In this document: one piece after another, positions 18,144 to 25,980 of the stretch | Layout: every line of letters starts with the position of its first letter | Numbering within the stretch: the first letter of the stretch is position 1 | Assembly (NCBI GenBank): GCA_009774145.1 | Contig: VSND01000015.1 | Span: forward strand, 1-64,000 | DNA: 64,000 nt | From: Lachnospiraceae bacterium | GTDB lineage: Bacteria > Bacillota > Clostridia > Lachnospirales > Lachnospiraceae | Direction: 5' to 3' | Made by a program: the position numbers and the translations under genes | Notes under the pieces: generated by a model | Seen by the model: the letters and a program-made list of their open reading frames with translations, nothing else | The model's database searches: none | What the model was told of the DNA's origin: nothing

Positions 18144-18596
18144 ATGTGCGAACTGAGATATTATTTTAAAAAAATACACAATCAGCTGGAAGCCGGCTTC
18201 AACCGGAAATACAAAAAATACGGCCTTACCAGCACACAGCTTGACGTCCTGCTCTATCTTTCCAAAAACAGTCATGGAGAAAACACGCTTACGGATCTGG
18301 CTGCCCATTTTAACGTCAAACACACCAGCGTCATCCATGTACAGCGGATTCTGGAAAAGAAGGGGCTGATCTGCAAAAGCGCCGTTTCGGGTACCCGCTC
18401 CAGACCCATCCGGCTGACAGACCGGGGGGAACAGCTTGGCCGGCAGATTTTCTCAGAAATGGAGCGGACCAGTCCTCTGCTGGATCAGGTCATGTTTGCC
18501 GGTCTGTCAGACGCCGACCGGCAGCTTCTGGAACGAATGCTTCAGCAGATTTATGAAAATCTGACATCCGACGCATTCAAAAATCCGGACCTGTAA
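18144..18596 (+). CDS. MarR-family transcriptional regulator
   Basis: 150 residues from the ATG at 18144 (CAGGAGAG upstream). Winged-helix region: LTSTQLDVLLYLSKN, TDLAAHFNVKHTSVIHVQRILEKKGLI, the wing with SRPIRLTDRGEQL, then a C-terminal dimerisation helix. It probably represses itself through the palindrome just upstream, and formerly the MATE gene whose remnant follows. MarR repressors respond to phenolic or drug-like ligands. Confidence 0.85.
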   Translation: MCELRYYFKKIHNQLEAGFNRKYKKYGLTSTQLDVLLYLSKNSHGENTLTDLAAHFNVKHTSVIHVQRILEKKGLICKSAVSGTRSRPIRLTDRGEQLGRQIFSEMERTSPLLDQVMFAGLSDADRQLLERMLQQIYENLTSDAFKNPDL

Positions 18597-18618
18597 AATT
18601 GTCCGGATGTGCAAAAGC

Positions 18619-18677
18619 TTCCGCCTGTGAAGCTGCTGCTCCAATGCCCCGCCTGCCTTACAACTGCACAGGCGGAA
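18619..18677. repeat. Long-armed inverted repeat
   Basis: Perfect 11-bp arms TTCCGCCTGTG (18619-18629) and CACAGGCGGAA (18667-18677) separated by 37 bases. Lies between the MarR gene and the MATE remnant. It may be a transcript hairpin; there is no T-run. Confidence 0.45.
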
Positions 18678-18702
18678 AAATATCAAGAAAGGAAGTATCT
18701 AT

Positions 18703-19131
18703 ATGGAGGTCCTTAAGTTCTCCCTGATCCTCACCTTTGGTCTGAGCGCGGTCATGACCGTCATCTGCTACTGCGGCGCCTCCCCGTTGGTACACGCGTT
18801 TCTGGAAGATCCGGACGCCTTTGCCTATGGTATGTCCTTTGCCCGCATCTACATTTATTCCGGGCCGGTGATGGGCATTCTGTTTGTATTCATCAACGCC
18901 ATACAGTCCACCGGCGCCGCGCTGCCGGCCCTGATCCTCTCCATCAGCCGCCAGGGAATCATCTATCTGCCCGTGCTGTTTCTTTTCCGGAATCTTTTTA
19001 ACTCTGCGAGAATGCTTGCAGCGGCCCAGCCCATCACGGACTACCTGTCCACCGCTCTGGCCGTCGTGCTGTTCCTCTTCACCTGCCGGAAATATTTTCC
19101 GAAGGTTCAGGATTTTGTATCCTCTGTTTGA
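18703..19131 (+). pseudogene. MATE transporter remnant (C-terminal third)
   Basis: 142 residues matching the end of MATE pumps (FARIYIYSGPVMGILFVFINAIQSTGAALPALILSISRQG). About 300 N-terminal residues are missing, so no transporter can form. AGGAAG precedes the ATG, hinting that a large internal deletion joined the original start region to the 3' third. Likely a decayed target of the adjacent MarR-type regulator. Confidence 0.75.
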
Positions 19132-19373
19132 GTTTCCGCAATATGAGAAACAGCCATTCCAACAGTGATGAATGCGCAGGACGCCCGTTCCGTTTCAGGC
19201 GGTACATGATGATTCAGATACTTCTGTCTTAAAAGAATATTCTAAAATCTGGAAAACAGACAGCAAAATTATAAATATAATATAAAATTTATTAAAAAAC
19301 CAAAAAGAATTTATTGAAAATTTATAGTGTATGTGCTAATATAAGAAACGCAGGCAAGAATTTTTCATGGTTG

Positions 19374-19775
19374 GTGAAAGTATTGAAAAAATGGAAAGAA
19401 GCAGCTCTGCTTTTGACCGCACTTGGAATTGTCATGTTCATTCGGGAAATAAGCGGTATCGGCTGCCCGATCCGGTGGCTGACCGGTATCAGCTGTGCTG
19501 GTTGCGGAATGACAAGAGCCATACTTTACGCGGTCTGCTTCCAGTTTGACAAAGCATTTTATTATCACCCATTATTCTGGGTGCTGCCTTTTGGAGGATT
19601 TTATTTTCTCTATCGGGAAAAAATCCCCACAAAATTTCAAAAAAGCATAGAATGGATAACCGTCATCTGTTTCGGAGCCGTTTATCTGACGCGTCTGTTT
19701 TTTTCAGATCACCAGGTCGTCGCCTTCGATATGGAAAAGGGGCTGATGATCCGGTTATGGAATTTTTTTACCTGA
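19374..19775 (+). CDS. DUF2752-family membrane protein
   Basis: About 133 residues. Contains the family signature GIGCPIRWLTGISCAGCGMTRA (Cys-rich loop between the first two membrane segments) and YHPLFWVLP. DUF2752 proteins are three-span membrane proteins of unknown function. The start is uncertain: a GTG at 19374 is in frame at the family's usual length; a TTG at 19314 would add 20 residues. The next gene (DUF4234) follows 19 bases later and the two families commonly sit together. Confidence 0.75.
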   Translation: MKVLKKWKEAALLLTALGIVMFIREISGIGCPIRWLTGISCAGCGMTRAILYAVCFQFDKAFYYHPLFWVLPFGGFYFLYREKIPTKFQKSIEWITVICFGAVYLTRLFFSDHQVVAFDMEKGLMIRLWNFFT

Positions 19776-19794
19776 GTCGAAGGAGGATATAGAT

Positions 19795-20193
19795 ATGAAA
19801 GTCAAAGAAGATCGAAGTCTGGTAATGTATATACTGCTGTCTATTGTCACCTGTGGAATTTACAGCTATTATTTTCTGTATTCCATAGCACAGGATGCCA
19901 ATGTGGTGTGTGCTGATGATGGAAAGAAAACGTCAGGACTGGCTGCATTTATCCTGTTATCCATTGTGACATGCGGCATCTATGCATGGATCTGGTATTA
20001 CAACCTTGGAAACAGACTGTCTGAAAATGCTCCCAAGTATGGGCTGAATTTTTCAGAGAATGGAACCACCGTACTGATGTGGATGATTTTCGGCTCATTT
20101 TTGTGTGGGATCGGCCCCTTCATCGCAATGAATATTCTAATCACCAACATGAACGCTCTGGCGCATGCCTACAACGAAGGCCAGGGACGTTAA
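19795..20193 (+). CDS. DUF4234-family membrane protein
   Basis: 132 residues with a repeated block LLSIVTCGIYSYYFLY and LLSIVTCGIYAWIWYYNLG, the DUF4234 hallmark, and a third membrane segment near residues 97-115. Function unknown. GAAGGAGG lies just before the ATG. Downstream a strong terminator ends the transcript. Confidence 0.8.
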   Translation: MKVKEDRSLVMYILLSIVTCGIYSYYFLYSIAQDANVVCADDGKKTSGLAAFILLSIVTCGIYAWIWYYNLGNRLSENAPKYGLNFSENGTTVLMWMIFGSFLCGIGPFIAMNILITNMNALAHAYNEGQGR

Positions 20194-20297
20194 AAGTCTG
20201 CAAGTCCCGCCGCCTGCTGTAATGGGATTGTGATGAAAAGGAAAACCAGCCAGCTGAAAAATGCAAAAAAGAAGATTACTTCATTGAAACAGACAGG

Positions 20298-20338
20298 ACA
20301 GGCCGGAATGCTGATGAATCTGCATTCCGGCCTGTTTT
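20298..20338 (+). terminator. Intrinsic terminator
   Basis: 14-bp perfect stem ACAGGCCGGAATGC/GCATTCCGGCCTGT followed by TTTTTC. Ends the DUF2752-DUF4234 transcript. Confidence 0.85.
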
Positions 20339-20341
20339 TCT

Positions 20342-20662
20342 CTCTGAACCTCATCCCATTCCTCAATGGGAAATACTTCCGCGCTGTGGCGTCTCTGGAT
20401 CCCATGAGCGTTGACGATAATGTCCAGATCGCCTCCCAGCTTCTCAACGCACGCTGCAAAGCCCTCATACACGCCTTCTCTCTTTGCAAAATCCGCCTTG
20501 ACACCGTGGCAGTGAAAGCCTCTGTTTACGAAACTTTCTGCCACCTTTTGTACTTTGTCGGAAGTGCCCACGATGACAACCTCGCAGCCTGCCTCCATCA
20601 GTCCCTCTGCCATGCCGTATCCAAGACCTCTGGTTCCGCCGGTCACAATCGCTTTTTTCCCT
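20342..20662 (-). pseudogene. Short-chain dehydrogenase (KduD-like) fragment
   Basis: Encodes QGKKAIVTGGTRGLGYGMAEG (Rossmann TGxxxGxG) to DLDIIVNAHGIQRRHSAEVF, the first ~105 residues of a 2-deoxy-D-gluconate 3-dehydrogenase-type SDR. The catalytic Tyr-Lys half is gone, as are the first residues; the remaining frame runs into the terminator. It is inverted relative to the flanking genes and abuts the DUF262 remnant, marking a rearrangement join at about 20665. Confidence 0.75.
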
Positions 20663-20664
20663 TG

Positions 20665-21687
20665 AAATATAACGACAGCCTGGACAGTGAGGAAGACGGA
20701 CCGGGAAAGAGAAAATTCAACTACATCTATATTCCCGAATATCAGAGAGATTTTACATGGGACGAGGACCGTCAGTCAAAACTGATCGAATCCATTGTCC
20801 TTGGCCTGCCCATACCCTTTATCTTTGTTGCAGAAAATAAAGACAGTTCCTGGGAGATTGTAGACGGCTCTCAGAGAATACGAACCATCCATTCTTTTTT
20901 AAACGGAGCGCTGACTCTCCGGAATCTGAAATCCATTACGTCTTTAAACGGTTATCGATTTGACGAGCTGGATGAGACTCGAAAAGGTAAGATCCTGAAT
21001 ACGGCTCTTCGTATCATCGTGCTTTCAGAAGAAACCACCAACGATGTAAAAACAGACATGTTTGAGCGTATTAACCGCGGCAGCGATCTTCTCAAACCCA
21101 TGGAAAAACGCAAAGGAAGCAATCCCGGCAAGTTTACTGATTTTATTTACCGGTTCTGCAAAGAAAATAAAGCGTACAGGCAGCTGGTCAAACTGGATAA
21201 GTGGCTCGCAAAGCGGAGCGAATACGAAGAACTTCTGCTGAGATTTTATGCTCTCAGCGACACACAAGTCTACAATAAAGGAATCAATTATGGAATTACC
21301 TCATTCATAGATGAGTACTTAATCAGAAAAAACAAAGAATGGGGGAATTTATCGGAAGATGCTCTTCACACCCAGATTCAGGACTACACCAGCCGTATGA
21401 ATCTGGTCATTCGCTATGTGGAAGCAAATTTTCCCTATGGTTTCCGCCACAGCCCGAATCCTCAGACAAAACGTTCTGTTTTTGAGGCAGTCTCTGTAGG
21501 CGTATGGCTTGCTCTGAAGGATCAAAAAGAACTGCCTGAACTGAACAAAGAAAAGGTGCGTTCTTTTATCAGTTCTTCCGATTTCAAACAATATACGCAT
21601 GTAGCAAATGAGCTTCATAAAAAGCAGAAACTGTATGGACGTATTCACGCAGTCTACAGACTTGTAACCGGGCAGGAGGTGCTCTGA
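20665..21687 (+). pseudogene. DUF262-family protein lacking its N-terminus
   Basis: About 340 residues of DUF262 (ParB/Srx-fold): YIPEYQRDFTWDEDRQSKLIESIVLGLPIPFIF, then EIVDGSQRIRTIHSFLNG where the family has DGQQR, and FERINRGSDLLKP. The natural start codon and first residues are gone; upstream, the open frame continues through antisense SDR sequence to 20230, making a chimeric ORF without meaning. DUF262 proteins act as NTP-dependent nuclease or sensor parts of defence systems such as GmrSD and BrxU. The HEPN gene begins 2 bases after the stop, so these form one unit. Confidence 0.7.
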
Positions 21688-21688
21688 T

Positions 21689-22357
21689 ATGTTCGCTGCG
21701 GAACTGTCAATCCGAAAACAGGAAGCCCGGAACTATGCAAATTTTATTTATTTTCTGGAAAGCGGCGAACATTTTTCAAATACAACTGAGTTTTCTTTTG
21801 ACAAGATCATGATCAAAACGACCATAAAAGCCAGTATCATCATACTTCTTTATAACGCGATTGAATCTACCATAACAAAATGTCTGCATAAAATACATGA
21901 AATGCTGAAAGCAAACCACCTGCGCTATGACCAGTGTAATGAACAGTTGAAAAAGACCATCATGGTTTACTATAAATATGTAGAAAGCAAATGCGAGAAC
22001 ACCCACGAATCGGTCATATATTCCATGGCTGCTATGGATTTCGTCCGTGGTGTTGCCACATTTTCCCTTTCCTATGACGAGATGTCCAGACATTACCCGC
22101 TTTACAGCGGAAATCTGGACTCAATGGCTATTAAAAAAATATTTGAAAAATACGGCATTTCATTCGGCAAAAGGACATCCGAACTCCAGACCATCAAAAC
22201 ACTGCGAAACAAGCTTGCACACGGGGAGGCTTCTTTTGAAGAAGTGGGACGGGAAATTTCAAGCCAGCAGATTGGAATCATGATCGAAAAGACCTTTGAA
22301 TATCTGGAAAAGTCCACTCAGAAAGTGAAAGAATATCTGAAACCGGCTTCACTGTAA
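21689..22357 (+). CDS. MAE_28990/MAE_18760-like HEPN nuclease
   Basis: 222 residues, all-helical. The HEPN RNase motif Rx4-6H appears as LRNKLAHGE at about residues 171-179. The start has LLYNAIESTITKCLHKIHEM, typical of the MAE_28990/MAE_18760 HEPN group found with DUF262 proteins. Such pairs are predicted antiphage modules in which HEPN cleaves RNA when the partner senses infection. The ATG comes directly after the DUF262 stop (TGATATG), so translation is coupled. With its partner damaged, activity is uncertain. Confidence 0.75.
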   Translation: MFAAELSIRKQEARNYANFIYFLESGEHFSNTTEFSFDKIMIKTTIKASIIILLYNAIESTITKCLHKIHEMLKANHLRYDQCNEQLKKTIMVYYKYVESKCENTHESVIYSMAAMDFVRGVATFSLSYDEMSRHYPLYSGNLDSMAIKKIFEKYGISFGKRTSELQTIKTLRNKLAHGEASFEEVGREISSQQIGIMIEKTFEYLEKSTQKVKEYLKPASL

Positions 22358-22425
22358 CATTGCTGTGCAGGGACAGACCGTTGCCGGTCCACCATCCGGC
22401 AGACTGCTCCACTGCACAGCAATGT
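22357..22425. repeat. 14-bp inverted repeat with nested hairpins
   Basis: Perfect arms ACATTGCTGTGCAG (22357-22370) and CTGCACAGCAATGT (22412-22425); inside are GACCG/CGGTC and GCCGG/CCGGC stems. It starts within the stop codon of the HEPN gene and lies between converging genes. No T-run; may be a bidirectional terminator or a small structural element. Confidence 0.5.
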
Positions 22426-22437
22426 CATGGAAAAAAT

Positions 22438-22836
22438 TCAGTGACCCGACTTATCCCTGTTCAGCCATACAATATATTCCAGGACATTCCAGTCCGGATC
22501 TGCAAAATAGATCCATTGTTCCGAACCGGCGATCTCGTTGGGGCCTTCCAGTATCTGAATCCCGTGTTTCTTCAGTCTGTCAATCACCTCATCCATGTCT
22601 TCCGCCTCAAAACACAGATGTGGACAATAGGGACGTTTTGGACGGACCGGATGATAGGGTACACCAGTTGTTTCAATCAGCTCCAGGCGTGCGCCGTGAT
22701 ATTCCAGAAATACTCCCCTTTCCCCAAACGCTTCCGAATCGACGGTGAATAACTGTTGAAACCCCAGTTTCTCCGTATAAAACCGAACTGCTTCCTCAAG
22801 ATTGCTTACACGAAATGCGCCATGATCGTATGCCAT
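22438..22836 (-). CDS. VOC-superfamily (glyoxalase-like) protein
   Basis: 132 residues with two beta-alpha-beta-beta-beta modules: MAYDHGAFRVSNLEEAVRFYTEKLGF and CPHLCFEAEDMDEVIDRLKKHGI...YFADPDWNVLEYI. Likely metal ligands are His5, Glu49-region (RLELIE) and the late Glu in NVLEY. VOC proteins include lyases, dioxygenases and resistance proteins; the substrate cannot be told. Standalone gene. Confidence 0.8.
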   Translation of the reverse strand: MAYDHGAFRVSNLEEAVRFYTEKLGFQQLFTVDSEAFGERGVFLEYHGARLELIETTGVPYHPVRPKRPYCPHLCFEAEDMDEVIDRLKKHGIQILEGPNEIAGSEQWIYFADPDWNVLEYIVWLNRDKSGH

Positions 22837-22974
22837 AATCTGTTCTCCTTCTTAATCAACTCACTGTCATTCAGATCTGCTGTATCAGGACCAGCACAAC
22901 CGTGTACCGTCTGTGGCTTTCCATTCCTGAAACAGCTGTTTCTTTCTGCCCCTGCAAACGCCTGCCGGACTGTT

Positions 22975-23205
22975 TTATCCTGCGGCTTCTGTAATATACT
23001 GAAGTATGCAGGAAACATCCTTTGCTTCCGTAAACGTCAGTTCAATCCCTTCCTCTGGCATCTCCATGGTCCGGAACAGGGCAGATGCCAGACGATCGTG
23101 TTTCAGGTCGCACAGACTTCCGTCTGCCAGACGAAGATAAACATCGCCTCTGCTCTCTGCAACCCGGTTCATAAACCGTTCTGTGTTCATACGATAGATT
23201 TTCAT
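22975..23205 (-). CDS. Small hypothetical protein
   Basis: About 76 residues from the ATG at 23205, chosen because GGAGG lies 7 bases upstream. MKIYRMNTERFMNRVAESRG, then VYLRLADGSLCDLKHDR, ending ILQYITEAAG. It looks like a compact alpha/beta domain; no family was recognised. Divergent from the AraC gene. Confidence 0.5.
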   Translation of the reverse strand: MKIYRMNTERFMNRVAESRGDVYLRLADGSLCDLKHDRLASALFRTMEMPEEGIELTFTEAKDVSCILQYITEAAG

Positions 23206-23340
23206 CCTGATACCTCCATCTCCTGTGTTGCATTTTTCTTTTCCTGATGATATGATCATACCATCAAAAAAAGAAAAGTGTTAGGAATATTCCGGTTATT
23301 TTCTGGTAAAATACCGTCAAATATGAAAGGAGGAATTGCT

Positions 23341-24303
23341 GTGCTTTCTGACTGCAGCAGCTTTTGCGTGGATCAGAGCAATCAGGAACAGCAAAAACAT
23401 GGGACTGCCGCATTCCCCGCCGCCTGCTATCTGGATGATCTGGAACAAAGCAGTGTCTCCTGGCACTGGCACGAAGAACTGGAAGTCATCGTCGTAGCCG
23501 AGGGAGAAGCCCTGGTTGTTGTGGGTACCAGAACCTATATTGTCCGTGCCGGAGACGGTCTTCTTATCAGTACCGGTACACTCCACAGCTGCCAGGCAGA
23601 ACCGGGGAGTGGCTGCCGGCTCCATTCTCTGGTATTCCATCCCCGTCTGGTAGGCGGAAGCATGGAAAGTATCTTCTATCAGAAATATGTACTGCCAGTG
23701 ACGGAGAACCTTGCCGGAGATGGTATCTTTTTCCATATGGATATGCCCTGGCAGGCAGAAGCACTGCTGGCGGCAGAAGCTGCATGGCAGGCCGGCGTAC
23801 AGGAACCTGCCTGTTATGAACTCCGGATGCGAAGCTGTCTGTCTGAACTGCTGGCGGCGGTCTGCGCACATTTGCCTGCAAACCGGACAGCCCCGAATGC
23901 CAAATCCCTGCGAAAAGAAAAACGGATCAAACAGATGCTCCGGTTTATTCAGGAACATTATGCCGAAGAACTGAATACTGCTTCCATCGCAGCTGCTGCT
24001 TCCATCAGTGAAAGCGAATGCCTGCGCTGCTTCCATGCGGTCATTAAAACAACCCCCATCCAATACCTGAGGGAATACCGGATGGAACGTGCCGCCCGGT
24101 TTTTATCTGAAGGATCAGACCATATCACAGAAATCGCCGCCCGATGCGGCTTTCAGGATGTAAGCTATTTTACAAAAACCTTCCGACGCCTCAAAGGATG
24201 TACTCCGAAGGAATACCGGCAGACCCATCCTCCCGCAGCCCGTCCGCCGCACCTTTTGACGGAGCCGTTGAATGCTGACCGGAAAGTCTTAGCAAAAGCT
24301 TAA
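23341..24303 (+). CDS. AraC-family transcriptional regulator with cupin sensor
   Basis: About 320 residues. An N-terminal cupin (WHWHEELEVIVVAEGEALVVVGTRTY, LISTGTLHSCQAEPG) is followed by a C-terminal pair of HTH motifs (LNTASIAAAASISESECLRCF and ITEIAARCGFQDVSYFTKTFRRLKGCTPKEYR). AraC proteins of this shape bind sugars or related ligands and activate nearby genes. The GTG at 23341 is chosen because AAAGGAGG sits 7 bases upstream. The target is unclear. Confidence 0.85.
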   Translation: MLSDCSSFCVDQSNQEQQKHGTAAFPAACYLDDLEQSSVSWHWHEELEVIVVAEGEALVVVGTRTYIVRAGDGLLISTGTLHSCQAEPGSGCRLHSLVFHPRLVGGSMESIFYQKYVLPVTENLAGDGIFFHMDMPWQAEALLAAEAAWQAGVQEPACYELRMRSCLSELLAAVCAHLPANRTAPNAKSLRKEKRIKQMLRFIQEHYAEELNTASIAAAASISESECLRCFHAVIKTTPIQYLREYRMERAARFLSEGSDHITEIAARCGFQDVSYFTKTFRRLKGCTPKEYRQTHPPAARPPHLLTEPLNADRKVLAKA

Positions 24304-24420
24304 CCCCTCATTTTATTGACAAACGCGCTGTTTTTCCATTATAGTTATTTTAGTTTACATAACGGTATTTCCAGGGTGCTTCTCCCTGCAATACGGAATT
24401 TCAACAGAAAGGCGTTCAAT

Positions 24421-25014
24421 TTGAGAAAACAGCTGAGAGAAAAAATCTTTGAATCGCTTGCATCTGTTCTGCCCATCACTGCCATCGTGCTGGTCTTAAG
24501 CATTACCGTGGCGCCTGTGGCTACTGGAACGCTGGTGCTCTTTTTATTCGGTGCCCTCCTTCTGATCTTCGGTATGGGCGTCTTCACTCTGGGCGCAGAT
24601 CTGGCCATGACCCCCATGGGCGAGGGCATGGGCATCGAGATGAGCAAGTCCCAAAAAGTCATCTGGCCCATCCTTATCAGCTTTGTCTTTGGCGTCATTA
24701 TCACCATGGCAGAACCGGACCTTCAGGTACTGGCAGAACAGGTACCCTCCATCCCTAACATGGTCATCATCCTGTCGGTTGCGGCAGGTGTGGGGATCTT
24801 TATGATGCTGGCCATCGCCATGGGAGCCTGTGTGGCGGCAGGAGGCGATATTCTGACGGATGCCTTCGGCGTGGTTGCCATGGTCGCCATGACACCCCTC
24901 GTGACCATCCAGACTCTTGGACTTGTGAGTGAACTCCGCCGACACGCGAGAAGCAGATATCTGAAGACACAGTTTGAACAGATCGAAGATACAGTTCTGT
25001 ATTTTGACGACTGA
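24421..25014 (+). CDS. DUF1538 membrane protein, internally shortened
   Basis: 198 residues from a TTG start at 24421 (AGAAAGGCG upstream). The start (ESLASVLPITAIVLVLSITVAPV...LGADLAMTPMGEGMG, then FVFGVIITMAEPDLQVLAEQVPS) is the first DUF1538 repeat. The end (GGDILTDAFGVVAMVAMTPLVTIQTLGLVSEL) is the tail of the second repeat. Usual proteins have two repeats and about 450-550 residues, so the middle has been removed in frame. Five or six membrane segments remain. DUF1538 is a transporter-like family often paired with a P-II-type regulator, which follows here. It may be non-functional. Confidence 0.7.
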   Translation: MRKQLREKIFESLASVLPITAIVLVLSITVAPVATGTLVLFLFGALLLIFGMGVFTLGADLAMTPMGEGMGIEMSKSQKVIWPILISFVFGVIITMAEPDLQVLAEQVPSIPNMVIILSVAAGVGIFMMLAIAMGACVAAGGDILTDAFGVVAMVAMTPLVTIQTLGLVSELRRHARSRYLKTQFEQIEDTVLYFDD

Positions 25015-25042
25015 CACAGAAAGCAGGTGTATTTACATACTT

Positions 25043-25789
25043 ATGGAAGGAAAAGCAGAACGTCCGAAGCTTATGGTCTCCATCGTGGAGCGCAGCAAAG
25101 GAAAGGACATTATAAAACTCTACGACCGGGAAGGGGTAACCTTTCACTATCAGACGGTCGGACGCGGTACTGCCACCTCTGAAATTATGGATATCCTGGG
25201 ACTGGAGTCCCGGGACAAAGATATCATCTTAAGTCTGGCCGCCGCATCTCTCATTGACCAGCTCGCATACCGGATGAGCAACGAGCTTCGAGGCAGTGTG
25301 GATACCAAGGGAATCTTTTTTGATCTGCCTCTGACCGGCATGAGCAACATGATCGCCGCTGCCTTTGGCATTCCCCTTCAGGCTTCTAAAAAAGAGCCTG
25401 CTCCCCGGCTCACTGACACCCTGCTGGAAAAGGCATTTCCCACCCGGCAGGAAGACACAGGAAAGGAAGAACCATCCATGTCCTCTGAGAACAGCCACAC
25501 CCTGATCCTTATCAGCGTCAATCAGGGTTACACCAAAAACGTACTGGATACTGCCAGAAATCTGGGCGCGCGAGGCGGCACAATCCTCCGGGCCAGATGG
25601 AGCGGTGTGAAAGCACTGGAAACCTATCATGGTATCTCTCTTCAGACCGAGAAGGAAATCGTCATCATCATTGTCCCCAATGAACTGCGCAACCGGATCA
25701 TGGATGCCGTCAACGAAAAACACGGACTGAAGACGGAGGCTCAGGCCATCGTCTGCAGCATGAAGGTGGATCATTTTGCACCGATCTGA
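25043..25789 (+). CDS. P-II-like regulator of the DUF1538 locus, two-domain
   Basis: About 248 residues with two ferredoxin-like P-II-type domains: KLMVSIVERSKGKDIIKLYDREGVTFHYQTVGRGTA... and HTLILISVNQGYTKNVLDTARNLGARGGTILRARW...KEIVIIIVPNEL. P-II proteins bind nucleotides and control a membrane partner, here presumably DUF1538. The start is uncertain: ATG at 25043 is given, with only a weak CAGG upstream. The last ~45 codons are repeated, with changes, at 28.1 kb. Confidence 0.75.
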   Translation: MEGKAERPKLMVSIVERSKGKDIIKLYDREGVTFHYQTVGRGTATSEIMDILGLESRDKDIILSLAAASLIDQLAYRMSNELRGSVDTKGIFFDLPLTGMSNMIAAAFGIPLQASKKEPAPRLTDTLLEKAFPTRQEDTGKEEPSMSSENSHTLILISVNQGYTKNVLDTARNLGARGGTILRARWSGVKALETYHGISLQTEKEIVIIIVPNELRNRIMDAVNEKHGLKTEAQAIVCSMKVDHFAPI

Positions 25790-25935
25790 GCATTCAGACT
25801 GTCAGAAACGGCAGTCCGAATGTTTTTTCTGTTAAATTTCTCCGGCTGCACCGGTTCTTCCATAACACAGGTGTCAAGTGTGACGGGAAATGAGGCTCTT
25901 TCTTCATGAAAACCCGAACCATATATTTACAGTTT
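25660..25935. repeat. Direct repeat, copy 1
   Basis: The 3' end of the P-II-like gene, its terminator and the following leader (GGCTGCACCGG... to AACCATATATTTACA) recur at 28128-28402 in the same orientation with scattered changes. Together the copies bracket the FecR-domain lipoprotein gene. Confidence 0.75.
25791..25828 (+). terminator. Intrinsic terminator after the P-II gene
   Basis: 13-bp stem CATTCAGACTGTC / GGCAGTCCGAATG (one mismatch, one wobble) followed by TTTTTT. Confidence 0.8.
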
Positions 25936-25980
25936 CTCTGTACATATGGTAAAGTAAAAAGCAAAAAGGAATCTGAACAA

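Noticed and set aside
20230..20664. N-terminal extension of the DUF262 frame
   Set aside because: It translates a terminator and the antisense strand of a dehydrogenase fragment; open only by chance.
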